In this document: positions 14,401 through 25,000 of the stretch, one piece after another | Numbering within the stretch: the stretch's first letter is position 1 | Layout: each line of letters begins with the position of its first letter | Source of the DNA: Isoetes taiwanensis | Taxonomy: Eukaryota > Streptophyta > Lycopodiopsida > Isoetales > Isoetaceae | Direction: 5' to 3' | DNA: 64,000 bases | NCBI GenBank assembly: GCA_021234155.1 | Contig: JAJEKV010000095.1 | Coordinates: 3,794,621 to 3,858,620, forward strand | The notes under the pieces: generated by a model | What the model was told of the DNA's origin: nothing | The model's input: the letters and a program-made list of their open reading frames with translations, nothing else | Databases searched by the model: none | Position numbers and translations under genes: made by a program

Positions 14401-15338
14401 CACCTACAGTTGCACAACTTCCCATCACGATTTAGAAAATCAATAGATTCTGTTCTATACATACTACATTCATCTAGCATCTCGAAGATGATCTTGTGTT
14501 GTTCATCATACTGGCAGTTTATCAATTGTGGCCATGGTATAAATTGGTTCATAACTGTTGATTAAGAGAACAACTTGCGAGCTTGTTATGGACATAATTT
14601 TATATTTCTTGAATCACGTTTGAGTACCCTAAGGGGAAATGAAGCCCTTGGGACTGGAAAGGGAACAAGCTAAACTTAATCCTTTTTTAACTGCCATGTA
14701 TAAAACAAGAGAAATAACCAAGAAAACATGCAACGCCATCTCCTAGACTACCATTTCTAAAAACTATGTTATGATATGTTTAGAATTCTAGACTTCTTTC
14801 CAAATTCCAAGCACAACCTCATTGCACGACAATGGCATCTCAAGCCTTTTCCAATAAGTAGTGAACGCATTAACCTGTGTAACCATGATAGCAATTACAC
14901 CTTCCAAATTCGTAGTTACAAATACCGCGGCCTCTACAATTGTTTTTGCACTTGGTGCTGTGGATCGTCTGTGCATGCAGATTGGCTTAATAGCATATCA
15001 AAGTACAATCTCAAGGACAAAACCAAAATCTCAAACTAAAAATGACTAGGAGAGGAAAAAACAAGAAGCACCTCAGTAATAACAATTCCCTTGCTGAAGG
15101 CATCACAATCAGAAAGCCATCGACCAATATGACCCTTCCATGGCGCATCTCTGTAAAGAACTGGTGCTGCATGTTCTGTTGTTAGGATTGCAGTTGAAGG
15201 ATTTTGGTTCGGGGCCTGTATTGGCCAACTCAATTTCAAAAATGGGGCAAAAGAAAAGTGGAGAAGTGTGAGGAGGGCTACAAAAACAGCTGCTATCGTG
15301 ATTCGCGTGATGATCCGCAGCCATGGCCTTGGCTTCAT
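8484..15338 (-). CDS. ExAD: EGF/exostosin (GT47) glycosyltransferase, ExAD-like, 14 exons, 782 aa
   Basis: This is a probable Golgi type II glycosyltransferase. Its closest recalled relative is Arabidopsis At3g57630 (ExAD, about 790 aa), which adds an arabinose to the hydroxyproline-arabinosides of extensin. Fourteen exons join with matching phases: 15338-15072, 14968-14875, 14403-14217, 14027-13736, 11379-11176, 11112-11002, 10585-10451, 10358-10245, 9916-9669, 9539-9459, 9382-9151, 9068-8970, 8836-8651, 8582-8484 (stop). A signal-anchor helix lies at residues 10-32. EGF-like cysteine clusters lie at about 96-120 (CKNNCRGRGIC), 255-265 and 267-293. The exostosin domain starts near 331 (LIYVYDLPPEY) and contains DGWSGRMEDSILHGC and PVIIQDGIYLPYE at about 632-662. 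The length matches the family and no stop or frameshift is seen. Exon-intron calls are by eye. The ExAD assignment is by family resemblance; a different acceptor sugar linkage is possible. Confidence 0.9.
9069..9150 (-). other. Intron 11 of the ExAD-like gene with a GC-AG splice donor
   Basis: Exon 11 ends ...ATACAG followed by gcaagttc, and exon 12 resumes with GATGGGATATA, preserving the frame between PVIIQ and DGIYLPYE. The donor is therefore GC rather than GT. The broken second copy near 44.86 kb has the same GC donor. Confidence 0.75.
12145..13215 (+). repeat. Two direct copies of a ~150-bp sequence flanking the intronic LINE fragment
   Basis: Blocks at about 12145-12300 and 13060-13210 share ctctaggag-ctgcaa, gcgcccctagctg, gattggtgtatatttggtctca and gacccaag, with about 85 percent identity by eye. 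They bracket the LINE-like fragment within intron 4. They could be two truncated copies of one element or the ends of one larger element. Confidence 0.6.
12371..12650 (+). mobile_element. Non-LTR (LINE) reverse transcriptase fragment inside intron 4 of the ExAD-like gene
   Basis: The plus-strand frame includes YTYLGVQFKGP followed by a conserved-looking lysine/arginine helix. This is the C-terminal YLG motif region common downstream of LINE reverse transcriptases, and a LVRPMG-like segment follows near 12590. The fragment is about 75 codons, lacks the catalytic palm, and lies antisense to the host gene in its longest intron (11380-13735). Confidence 0.55.
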
Positions 15339-15877
15339 TTTTTGTGAAGGAATGGATCAACATTCGATCAATGTTGGTGGATCAACATTGGATTAATGTG
15401 GGCAGCCCCTCCACACCAGAATTTTTGACAAAACCAGCCAAACAAGTCAATATATGCAGCATATATAACGCCCAAGAACGATAAGTCAACAGTTGATCGG
15501 AGAAAGCAGCTAAGTTACTTTGGCTCCCGGAATTTCACTGGGGAGCCATGCGGATTCCTTGAAATCCGCCTCATAAGCTCTTTTTCGAATCATCAAGGCA
15601 GCGTGGCCATGGCTTGAAATTGCCGGCCGGAAAAGTTTAGACAAACGACTTTGTAAAAAGATACAAGTAAAAATTCTGCAAGGTTTTCCACATAAATTAC
15701 AAGGTCTGGTTCATCTCCGTGTTCTATTTAGTTCAACTTCACTTCCTGTCATTCCCATGGCCAATTTATTCATAATAGGCATGAACTGGACCAGGAAATC
15801 ATCAGTCGCAAAGCCTTTTGGATCGTAATAAGATGGATTCAGGGCTTGAGTTTGATTGTAGAAGCATTTGAGAGCAT

Positions 15878-15981
15878 CATAATCTACTATTATTATATCA
15901 TCCTTATTCTCGATGCCAAGTTCATCCATCATAATCTACTATTATTATATCATCCTTATTTTCGATACAATTATAGCACAG
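15878..15981. repeat. 52-bp tandem duplication in the HAD pseudogene
   Basis: The unit starting cataatctactattattat at 15878 recurs at 15930 with one or two changes. It covers the start of the last HAD-like coding block and has duplicated the coding sequence around DELGI. Confidence 0.7.
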
Positions 15982-17095
15982 TATTGTTCACTCCTTATTG
16001 TTTTTTTTTTATCATTGGATCCAAGCATAGTTCCATGAATATGCCAAATCAAGGGCTGTGCAATTTCCACATCAGACCCACGTATAAGCTTGCGCACCCC
16101 ATACGCCTAAAATATGTATATACATACATGATATACTTCAATCTATACACAAAACAAATGCAAGAACACCATTGCATTCACAAAAGACAGACACATAAGA
16201 ACAAAAAAGAGTGCAGAACAGATAAGAACTTAGTCAAGAGGTGGCATTTACTGAGAACGTGCCGTAGCACAAACAGCACTGCAATTTCAGCAGAAATTTC
16301 AGTAGAAAATACGTGATTGAACAACAGAACTCAGCAAACTAGGTTCCCAAATGCAAGAAACAACCGCAAATGCAACACAGGAGCAATACAGGAGGCAGTC
16401 TTCGCTTATCTGCACCCAAACAACATCCTGCCAGCAACAATCCCTCGAAACCATAGCCATAGATGGAAACCGAGTAGCCATCACTGGAGTAGCCATAGGT
16501 ATAAACTGAGTATGTATCCAAACCCCAAGAAGCCAAGCTTTTTGCAGAAATCGACCTCCAGAGCCTCCTGTTTTACGCCGGCCAAGCGAGACAGAAGATG
16601 CCTCCTCCTGACTTCGCCCTGCAGATGAAATACAGTTGAAGAAGGCCGAAACAACAGTCTCTGCCTGCATCGCTTCTAAAGCTTCTAAAGCTCTGAAGAC
16701 ACAGCTTCGAAACACAACTTTGAAAATAGAAGTGCATGAGAGAAGGCTCCAAACTTCCGGATTCAAACAGAGGGCTTCAAACGTCCGGATTCATAGCCTA
16801 GCTTGACAAAGAAGCCCGAACAAGAAGCCATCAGCGCCATAGCCTGCGTGCCAAAACTGCTCAAAAACTTGTCACTGAATCCGCCCTCCGCAGATCTTCA
16901 CCCGGTTAGCAATCATCATCTGCAGCGGCCACACGGCCACAGCATACCAGGAAGGCAAGTCTGCACTCAGATCTGGCCGTCCTTGCACAGAGCAAAATCT
17001 TCTAATTCTAGCCATTAGAAAAAAATATACAATATATTCAGCCTCATCCCCCTTTTCCCGCCAAACCACTGCCAAAATCATAGTAAAAGATAATT
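15982..17095. other. Unassigned DNA between two parts of the HAD pseudogene
   Basis: No family is recognised. Opposed frames of 103-156 codons between 16299 and 16766 overlap each other and have no motif. The stretch may be an intron of the HAD gene or an insertion, because the coding words on its two sides are repeated. Confidence 0.35.
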
Positions 17096-17554
17096 TGGCA
17101 ACCTTATCGATACCAAGTTCATCCATCATGATACTCAAGTGCTTGATGAAGATAGGTTTGCCAGTGGGACCTTTAGGATTACTGAACTGCACACACTTGG
17201 TCTGATCTCAAAATGTTAACCATTGTCTACCCACTTCCCCCAATGCCTCCAAAGTAGCCTTGATGTTCCGGAGTTCCATGGATGACCAAATACCAACCCA
17301 AAATAACCTAAACGCCTCATCTAACATCTCCTTCAAGTAAGGCCGGGGATAGATCCACTTGGAATTTGATTCCACTGGTGTTTGATTGAATTGATCTCGA
17401 GCCACTTTTTTTTTCAAATACGTCTTGCAAAGAACTCCATTTATCCAACACCAGAATCTTGTTGGAAACATGAGGCACTCTGCAACAACAAACATAGGAC
17501 GTTGTCAGTAAAATATGATACGCATAAACGCCCTTAATATATACATAGCAACAA

Positions 17555-17726
17555 AATAATCACGCTAGGCGTGCTTTAAATGGCAATTAGGAGTAGCTAA
17601 ATCGCGCTAGGCATGCTTTGACTGGCATTAAGGAGAAACCAAATCGCGCTTGGCATGATTTAACTGGCATGATGGAGTAACTAAATCGCGCTTGGCGTGA
17701 TTTATTTTCAACGAAATGTTCATGCT
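17555..17726. repeat. Four tandem copies of a 42-bp unit
   Basis: Copies begin at about 17559, 17601, 17643 and 17685, each with atc(a/g)cgct(a/t)ggc(a/g)tg(c/a) followed by a ggca-tta/atg core and ggag. The units are diverged by 10-20 percent, so the array is fairly old. Confidence 0.75.
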
Positions 17727-17905
17727 ACACGTGATTTAATTTAGATACATGATAAAAATGAATCGCCCCAAGCGTGTTGCCATACCTTTCATCTACAGTG
17801 TCTCGTCATCCTTGGCAACATTTGACGCAGTGTCCACCTTACTCTCCATCCTATATTGACTGTCAGAAGTGTCATTTTTCAGTGTTAGTTCCTTTAACTC
17901 CTTCA

Positions 17906-18550
17906 CTACTGAAGTATTTTATTGTTAATTGGGCAAACCTGGGAATCACTAGAGACGCTTCTGTCATCTGCTTCCGGGGTAGTGACCTTTGCTGCCTCGA
18001 GTGCCCCGCCAAATGTGTCATTGCTTAATACTGACATGGTAGGATTATCAGCACCACTGTTGAGGAAGCCCATGATATTCCCCATACTCAATCCAATGAC
18101 ACTACTTTGAGCAGCCAGTTGAGCAGCCACTTGAGCTGCCATTTGCCCACTTATTCCCTTATCAGGCTGTCCAGTACTAGTTCCCTCACCAGATCCCACG
18201 TGTATGATGGCTTTAGACATGTACATGAGGCTAGCGGCTGCTGTAGACTTGAGTCTTCCATAAGGCCCCCTTAGAGATTTCTCAAGTACATACATGAAGA
18301 ATGGCTCAAGAAAGTGTCTTGCCTGCTCATCACTAACAAAACAATGAGTTTTTCTAGCACTTTTCAAAGCCTCCCAAAAAACATAGCCTCCAACATGAAG
18401 TTCCAAGCATGTTGTATCAATTGGAGCAAATGCCTCGACAAGGTAACTAGCCATAGCAGGCGGAAAACCATTCTTATTTAAGGGACCCTTCTTTGTCAGT
18501 AGTTGATACATGATCTCACCATTTAAGATAAGGGTCCTCATCATCTTCAC
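17906..18550 (-). CDS. Hypothetical protein, 214-codon open frame
   Basis: This is an uninterrupted minus-strand frame of normal amino-acid composition, ending in a natural stop. I do not recognise a family. The N-terminal half is mixed helical (segments such as LVEAFAPIDTTCLELHVGG). The C-terminal half has an alanine/glutamine stretch (QMAAQVAAQLAAQ) and a serine/aspartate-rich tail. It lies upstream of, and in the same orientation as, the HAD-like pseudogene, so it may be an exon of that gene or an unrelated transposon-derived protein. The start at 18550 is simply the first ATG in frame. Confidence 0.35.
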   Translation of the reverse strand: MKMMRTLILNGEIMYQLLTKKGPLNKNGFPPAMASYLVEAFAPIDTTCLELHVGGYVFWEALKSARKTHCFVSDEQARHFLEPFFMYVLEKSLRGPYGRLKSTAAASLMYMSKAIIHVGSGEGTSTGQPDKGISGQMAAQVAAQLAAQSSVIGLSMGNIMGFLNSGADNPTMSVLSNDTFGGALEAAKVTTPEADDRSVSSDSQVCPINNKILQ

Positions 18551-18723
18551 TCTCTTCCTGATTAATCTGATCCTGATCTTATATTATCTTATATTATAAA
18601 GTTTTACCGTAAGTGTTGGACCACGCCTTAATTTAAATGGCTCAGATTATCAGATTGCATCCGAAGTCCAAGATTTATCGCATGATTTCTCACCACTGTA
18701 ATTGGTTATCGTTTTGATCTCTT

Positions 18724-20178
18724 AAGAGGAAAAGAAAAAGGAAAAGGAAAAGGCAAGAGGAAAGGGGAAAATGAAGGGTAAAAATGCACGAGGAAAAGGG
18801 GAAGAGGGAAAGGAAAAAAGGCATGGGAGAAAGGGGGAGAGGAAAATGGTGAGGAAAGGAAAAATAGCATGGAAAAAAGGAAAAAATAAGGTAAAAGAAA
18901 AGGGGGAGGGAGGAAAAAGAAGGGAAAAAGGGCAACGGGAAAAGGGGAAAAGGGAAGGGGTGAGGAAAGGAGGAAAAGAGAAGGGAAAAAGGGGACGAGA
19001 AAAATGGTGGAGAGACAAAAAAAAAAAGGCATGGGAAAATAAAAAGGGAAAGAAAAAATGAAAAAGGAGGAAGATGGGAAGAGCATGGAAAAATGGAAAA
19101 GAAAAAGATGGGAAGGGCACGAGGAAAATGGAAAAGAGGAAGATGGGAAGGGCATGGAAAAAATTTGAAGAGGAAAAAAGTGAGGGAAAAAAAAAAGAAA
19201 GGGAAAAAGAGCATGGGAAAAGGGAAAAGAAAAAGAGGGATAGAGAAATGGAAAAAGGGAAAAAGGGAGGGAAAGGAGGAAGAGAAGCACGTAAAAAAGA
19301 TGAGAAAAAAGGTATGGAAAAAAAGAAAAAAGAAAAGAGAAATGAAAAAGGAAGGGGAAAAGGAAAGGGAAAAATGGCGCATGGAAAAGGAGAAGAAATG
19401 AAAAAGGAAAGCAAAGGAAAAAGGAAAAGGGAGGCCAAAAAAAGGGGGAGGGGGAGGAAAAAAGAGGGTGAGAAAAAAAAAGAGGAAAATGGGAAAGAGG
19501 AAGAGGAAAAAGGCACAGGAAAAATGGAAGAGGCAAAAGGTGAGGAAAGGAAAAAAAGAACAAGGGAAAAAGACCATGGAAATTGAAAAAAAGAAAAAAG
19601 AAAAAGGGGGAATAGGAAAAGGGAAAAATGGAAAAGGGGAAGAGGGTCAGGAAAGGAGAAAAAGGGGCACGTAAAAAAGGAATGGAAAAAGAGAAAGGGA
19701 AAGAGAAAAGGAAAATGAAAGGGGAAAGGGAAAGGGAAAAAAAGGCAAGAAAAAAGGGTAAAATGGCAGAAAAATGATCAAAAGGAAGGAAAAGGAAAAG
19801 GGAGATAAAAAGGGGGGAGGAAAAGGAAAAAGGGTACAAGTAAAAAGGGAGAGAGAAATGGGAAAATAGAGGGCATGCAATAAAAAGGAAGAGGGTGGGG
19901 AAAGGAAGAAAAGAGGCACATGAAAAAAACGCGGAAAAGAAAACAAAAAAAGAGCATGGGAAAAGAGAAAGGGAAAGAGAAAAGGAAAAGGAAGAGGAAA
20001 GGGAAAGGGAAAGGGAAAAAAGACACGGAAAAAATAGGAAGAATGGGGAAAGACTGAAAAGGGGAGGGAAAAAGTCCATCAGAAAAAAGGGAAAGGGAAA
20101 AAGGGAAAGGGAAAAAGGAAAAGGGGAAAGGGAAGGGAAAAGAAAGGGAGGGAGAATGGGGTTAAAAAGGAAAGAAGG
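18724..20178. repeat. 1.45-kb homopurine (G/A) tract
   Basis: About nine bases in ten are A or G on the plus strand over the whole interval, in units such as ggaaaagg, gggaaaagg and agatgggaagg, punctuated about every 50 bases by ggcatgg or ggcacg. It is a degenerate, expanded purine repeat. The long frames that run through it on both strands (Lys/Glu/Arg-rich on plus, Phe/Ser/Pro-rich on minus, up to 556 codons) are by-products. On the minus strand it directly follows the 3' end of the LINE remnant. Confidence 0.95.
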
Positions 20179-20179
20179 C

Positions 20180-22095
20180 CGCTGAGTCAATGGATGTACA
20201 GTAGCACACAGAGGCATGTGATTATCCAGAGAAATCCAACAACACAGAGAACCTACTTGTGGACACACATCTGGATTAATCTTAAATAGCACACGAACTG
20301 TCTCCCAAGAATCAAACAGTCCCTTCAAGAAGGGGGAGCATTCCAATATGGACGAAGCTAATAAAAGGGACACCAAGAAAGAACTGCCCTAAATGCCGCT
20401 TTCCCAAAAGGAATACACTGCCCAAGTGTTTGCCCAACTAATCTCATTCCGAGAATGTACCATGCCCGCCAAGTAGCGACAAATGAACTTAGATATCATA
20501 ATTTTACTCTATAAATGAAAGTTAATCATGCCTAGACCTCCAGCAAATCTTGGTTTCATACATGTAGACCAAGCGACCTTCACAACTACACCTGTCTTAG
20601 TACCTGCCCAAATGAAGTTACAGACAATTGCGACAACCTCTTGAAACTTTGTTTGTGAGGCACAGTAGATGCCATATACACATGAGTGTTGCTGAGAACC
20701 TATTTAGCAACTACTATCCTCCCTGCCAGAGAAAGCTTAGCTGTATTCCACAAAAAAAGATGCTTACACAGGCCTTCCACTATAACATGCCATGCATCTG
20801 AAGTAGAGATATGTATACCTACAGAAATGCCGAAGAGTTTAATGGCCTTCCCGAGGAAGCACTTTCCACGAATACTCGTAATCACAGAGAGGAACATCCA
20901 CATCCAAGATCCATAAAGCAGTGTGCTTTAGCCACCCAATAAGAACCCTTGATGCGAGGGAGAAAGGGTCCAGCAAAAGCTTAGCATTCTAAAGATTATC
21001 ATCCCCAGCCATTAGAAAGAGAAATGTATCATCGGCATTCTGATTACACACTTCTTGAGAATTATCCTCCATAGTCGATCCTTGAATTACGCCATCTTGA
21101 GTAGCCGAAGAGAACAACTGGGACAATACCTCTGCCACAATAGTGAACAATAACAGGGCAAGGGGACATCCTTGTCGAACTTCTCTACCAACAGAAAATA
21201 CAGCCGATGGTTCTCCCTAAAAAAGCACAATAGACCGAGCAGAAAGATGGAGCTTCATAACATCTCTGGTAAAACTCTCCAAATCCCAATGCCAGAAGGC
21301 ATTTTTGTAGGAAATTCCAATCTATACTATCATAGGCTTTAGCAAAATCCAATTTGAGAGATACAATGTGCCGACCCTTTAGGCGCACCCAATACATCCC
21401 CTCAGAAGCTGCGGCCACATTATCAAGAATACAGTGCTTAAGTAAAAATCCTGATTGTGTGAAGGAGATAGATTCTGCCAACATATCCCTCACTTTCTCT
21501 GCCAAGGCCTTAGCAAAGATCTTGTACACCGTAGATAACAAAGTTATAGGGCGCCAATCCGAGATGGTTTTAAGCTCTTTGCACTTAAGAATAAGGAAAT
21601 GCAACTAGTGTTGATGATCTTATCCAAGCTCCTGAACTGGCGAAACTCAACGAAAACATTGAAGACATCATCACCAAACCAATTCCAATAAGCCTGGAAA
21701 AACTCTGCAGGAAAACATCCAAGTCTGGACACTTATTTTTCTTTAAAGAGCCTACAGCCAACTACAGCAGAATGCAAGTTATCGATAGTAATACTTGCTT
21801 TCAACTAAATGCGCTACTGTGGGGAAATAATAGGATGGATCCTAGATAAAACTGCCTCCTGCATGTCCTCTTGGAAGGGCAGAGCTGATCAGGAAAAAAA
21901 GCAGAAAAATTATCAAAAAGAAACTGCTTCAACTGTGCAGAATCAGAAATTTCAAGGCCATCAGGTAGAAGTGGCGAAGATATGGAGCTTGACACACGTC
22001 TTCTCCTTGCCGCCCTAAAGAAGAAGTGAGAGCACCTACCTCCCAATTTAAACCAATTCAAGATATTCCGGCCAGGCATTTGGATCGACATGGAA
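20180..22095 (-). mobile_element. 5'-truncated, decayed LINE (non-LTR) retrotransposon
   Basis: Minus-strand frames follow the order of a plant LINE ORF2. NWFKLGGRCSHFFFRAARRRR (spacer before the RT) lies near 22040. GCFPAEFFQAYW and FGDDVFNVFVEF (RT start) lie near 21700. DWRPITLLSTVYKI, ILDNVAAASEG and LKLDFAKAYDSIDW (RT palm, first catalytic Asp) lie between 21560 and 21330. A GGLGMINFHL segment near 20530 and a SWETVRVLFKINPD tail near 20300 represent the C-terminus. Frameshifts and stops break the frame repeatedly. The N-terminal endonuclease is absent, as expected for a 5'-truncated insertion. Confidence 0.85.
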
Positions 22096-22099
22096 GATT

Positions 22100-25000
22100 G
22101 TTAATGCTGTGCAGGTATTCAGCCTTCCAGATTCCAGATTTTGGTCTGCATCACGCTTAAATAAGAAGTTTATTACATTATTTGCTCTGTTGCTCTTTAC
22201 AGATATAATTTAGGGATCATGATTGCATGACTTGCAGGGCTTTCGTGGTCAGTATCTGGATGATTGGCTACCCGATTGCTCAAAGGAAACAAGATAAGTA
22301 ACGACTTCCAGTTATGTTATGTCCATATCTATGTCTATGTTATCTGCTAGCTGCACTCACCAATTTGAATCTGTACTTCTTGATCTTAGTGATGCATGTT
22401 CCCAAGGTCTAAATATATTTCAAAGAATGCAAGATAGCTCTTACAATAGATGGGGTTAGAAGATAATTCTTGAAGATGATGACTTAGTGTTAAATCTATG
22501 GCCAGCCTTGAGCATATGATGCAAAACATATATTGCTGCATTTGCTGGTCCGATTTACTAATTTGTTGGTCTGGTGTAAACCCTTAAGTGCATTGTTCCT
22601 TGCATCAATTAAGGTGCATCCTTGAATTGTAATGGACCAAATCCGTGAGTTTCCATTTGAACCTTATGCTAGTCTGGTGTAAACCCTCAAGTGCATCATT
22701 CCTTGCATCAATTAACGTGCATCCTTGAATTGTAATGGACCAAATCCGTGAGTTTCCATTTGAATCTGATGCTATATCTTTTATGTTTTGTCATGCTCTA
22801 ATGCTTTTTGGAGTACAGTTCGGTGGTGCTTTATATTCATCGTTTCATTTCATTGTCTTCTATTACGTAGGCACTATGCAAGCAACGAGAGAAGTTTTTG
22901 CCATGTTAGATTTTTTTCCACACATCAAGCTATTATCCTGGTAGCTTTTATGGTTGTCTGTCAAAAGTGCAATGCTAAAAAGTATTCCTACTTATCTGAA
23001 TATTATTGCAGCATGCAAGATACTATAGTATGCCCTACTGTTAGACATGGGTGCATGCCAGTCTTCACAGAATTTTTACCAACGGGTTTTCTGCATCAAA
23101 GTTTCTGTTGCATCAAGAGGTAAGAGTTTTTAGGCATGTTCATCATGCCCACCATACAGTTTCCCATAATCTAAGCATCCCAGTGCAAGGCAGACAAGAG
23201 GTCGGCAAGGAGTCTCATCCATTTGTTTCCTTTTCCATCATAAAATCTCTACCCTTCTGTTTTTTCCATCCAATATAGCGTAAAACATGTTGTCATGGTA
23301 AACATTCTTCTAGACACAGTACACAATTCTCTGAAATATCTGAAATTTCTTCGTACTGTGCAGGACATTAAAAAATTGCGTGAGCTCTTCAATGTGCTCA
23401 CGTGCAGCTATGAAATATTTTCAAGGAGCATGTATGTTCCATTGAGTTTGCAGCATGGAGATATGTCGTGTTTGTCTGCACTGCTGAGAAGATCCAAAGT
23501 TCAGATTGAGGTAGTTCAATGAGTCTAAGAGATCTAAGTCCAGATGGAGGAATGCCGGACATTGTTCAATCATTGAGGTAAGATTGACTTATTCAGAAAA
23601 CATAGAATGCACTGCAGTTTCATGCAAAAGCAAAAAGTTTTCAATAAGGTAGCTCAGAAGTTATATGCAGTTGATTGATCAATACATGAATGTTATGTAA
23701 CTACCATTTTAAAGAATGAGCATTTGATGGACCTACTATAGAGTTTGACATACAGTTCTTTTAAATATCTGAAATGACTTACCCTTCCTGCTTACAGGAC
23801 ATTTAAAAAACTGTCCAAGATATGAAGTATTTTCGAAGATCATGCATGTCCCACAGGGGTTGCAACTGCAGGTATATCCTATTTGCTTGCATGGCTTGGA
23901 AGGCCTGTCAATAAAGACTTCCAAATTCATACAAGATACTATAGTTCCATGCACATGCTTAAAATTAGGGATAAGATGCCCCTGCAGGCCTTCTGATCCC
24001 CAATTGCAAATAGTGCTGCAATGTGGGCAGGAACAAACAATGTCACTTATTAGCATCTCATGTGCGTACGCAAGTGTGAAAGCTTTGTAGCATAGAAAGT
24101 ACATTGCTACATTATTATACTCGGCAATCTTAAGATAGATGGAAATTAGCATTTGGGCTATCGTCCCCTTTTGGAAGATTTGGCGGATTCCGTATGATGG
24201 GGCATGTAAGCCATGAATGATCAAGGTTTGCTATATGACTTCGATTTCTGGCAGAGATGATGTTAATGGTTATAGCAGGTAAGGAGCTGATTTGGAGATG
24301 GAGTTCTCCACGATGCTCTATGTTTGCTTGGCCGCTGTTTAGAGGAAGATGCCATATCGTTGTAATGGCTGGAGATAAGCAGATACAACTTCTATTTTCT
24401 CTGAAGGATTAGTTTTCTTTTCCTAATTTTCATTTTAATGCTGGGCATGCCAAGATTGTTTCGGATTACAGTTTTTGGGCTTCAAAACAGTTTGATAAAT
24501 GTCCCCTTTCAGCTTGCCATATGCATGCCATGATTCCTCTGCAGTATCTTCTTAACACTCAGAGTTGCAGGAAACTCTCATCTTCTTTCGAGTTTGTATC
24601 TTGTTGTGGACAGGAGGAGCTAATGGTGAGTTCACGCTTTGTTTTTCTACATTTCTGAAGCATGCATCATTATATAGCAGGCAATGAATGCTTTGGGTCG
24701 ACATATGGAGAAGATGCATTCACTAGCAACTCCATCTATAATACGAGGCTTGCAGTAGGAATGATGGCTTACCCTTGAAAAAGATTAAAACAAGGCGCAA
24801 AATGGTATGAATCCTTTACCTTATCAATTCTTGTAGTTTCCATGTACCAGAGGTTTTATTGAAAGAAAGCTATGTCTTCGCTTTAATTTCTGGTGAGACG
24901 AGTGGATTTTGAGCAATAACAGTAGTCAATTGTTGATATCTTAAGTGCATGGGCAAGAAATGATTGGAAATCAAATGTAGGTCTTCTTGACTTAGTTCTT

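Larger units (their letters stand above)
15711..17480 (-). pseudogene. HAD/FCP1-like phosphatase pseudogene
   Basis: The minus strand carries pieces of an FCP1/SCP-type HAD domain. The first block (about 17480-17208) has ILVLD, then NGVLCKTYLKKK in another frame, PRPYLKEMLDEAF and VGIWSSMELRNI, matching the DxNGxL, KRPxxxxFL and VGIWSS segments of plant HAD proteins. The second block has DQTKC after a stop, where the family has WDQ (TGG to TGA). The third block (15932-15711) has the IIIVDYDALKCF segment where the family has LLVDDSPYKAL, and continues to a stop. The catalytic DxDx motif is split by a frameshift and the two conserved aspartates are not both preserved. Around 1.2 kb separates the MMDELGI segments, which occur twice (near 17130 and 15925). 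Likely non-functional; a spliced, repaired isoform cannot be excluded. Confidence 0.65.

Noticed and set aside
18690-20376. Open frames of 170-556 codons on both strands
   Set aside because: They run through the homopurine tract, where stops are rare. Composition is Lys/Glu/Arg or Phe/Ser/Pro only. Just the first ~110 codons of the 556-codon frame are LINE-derived.
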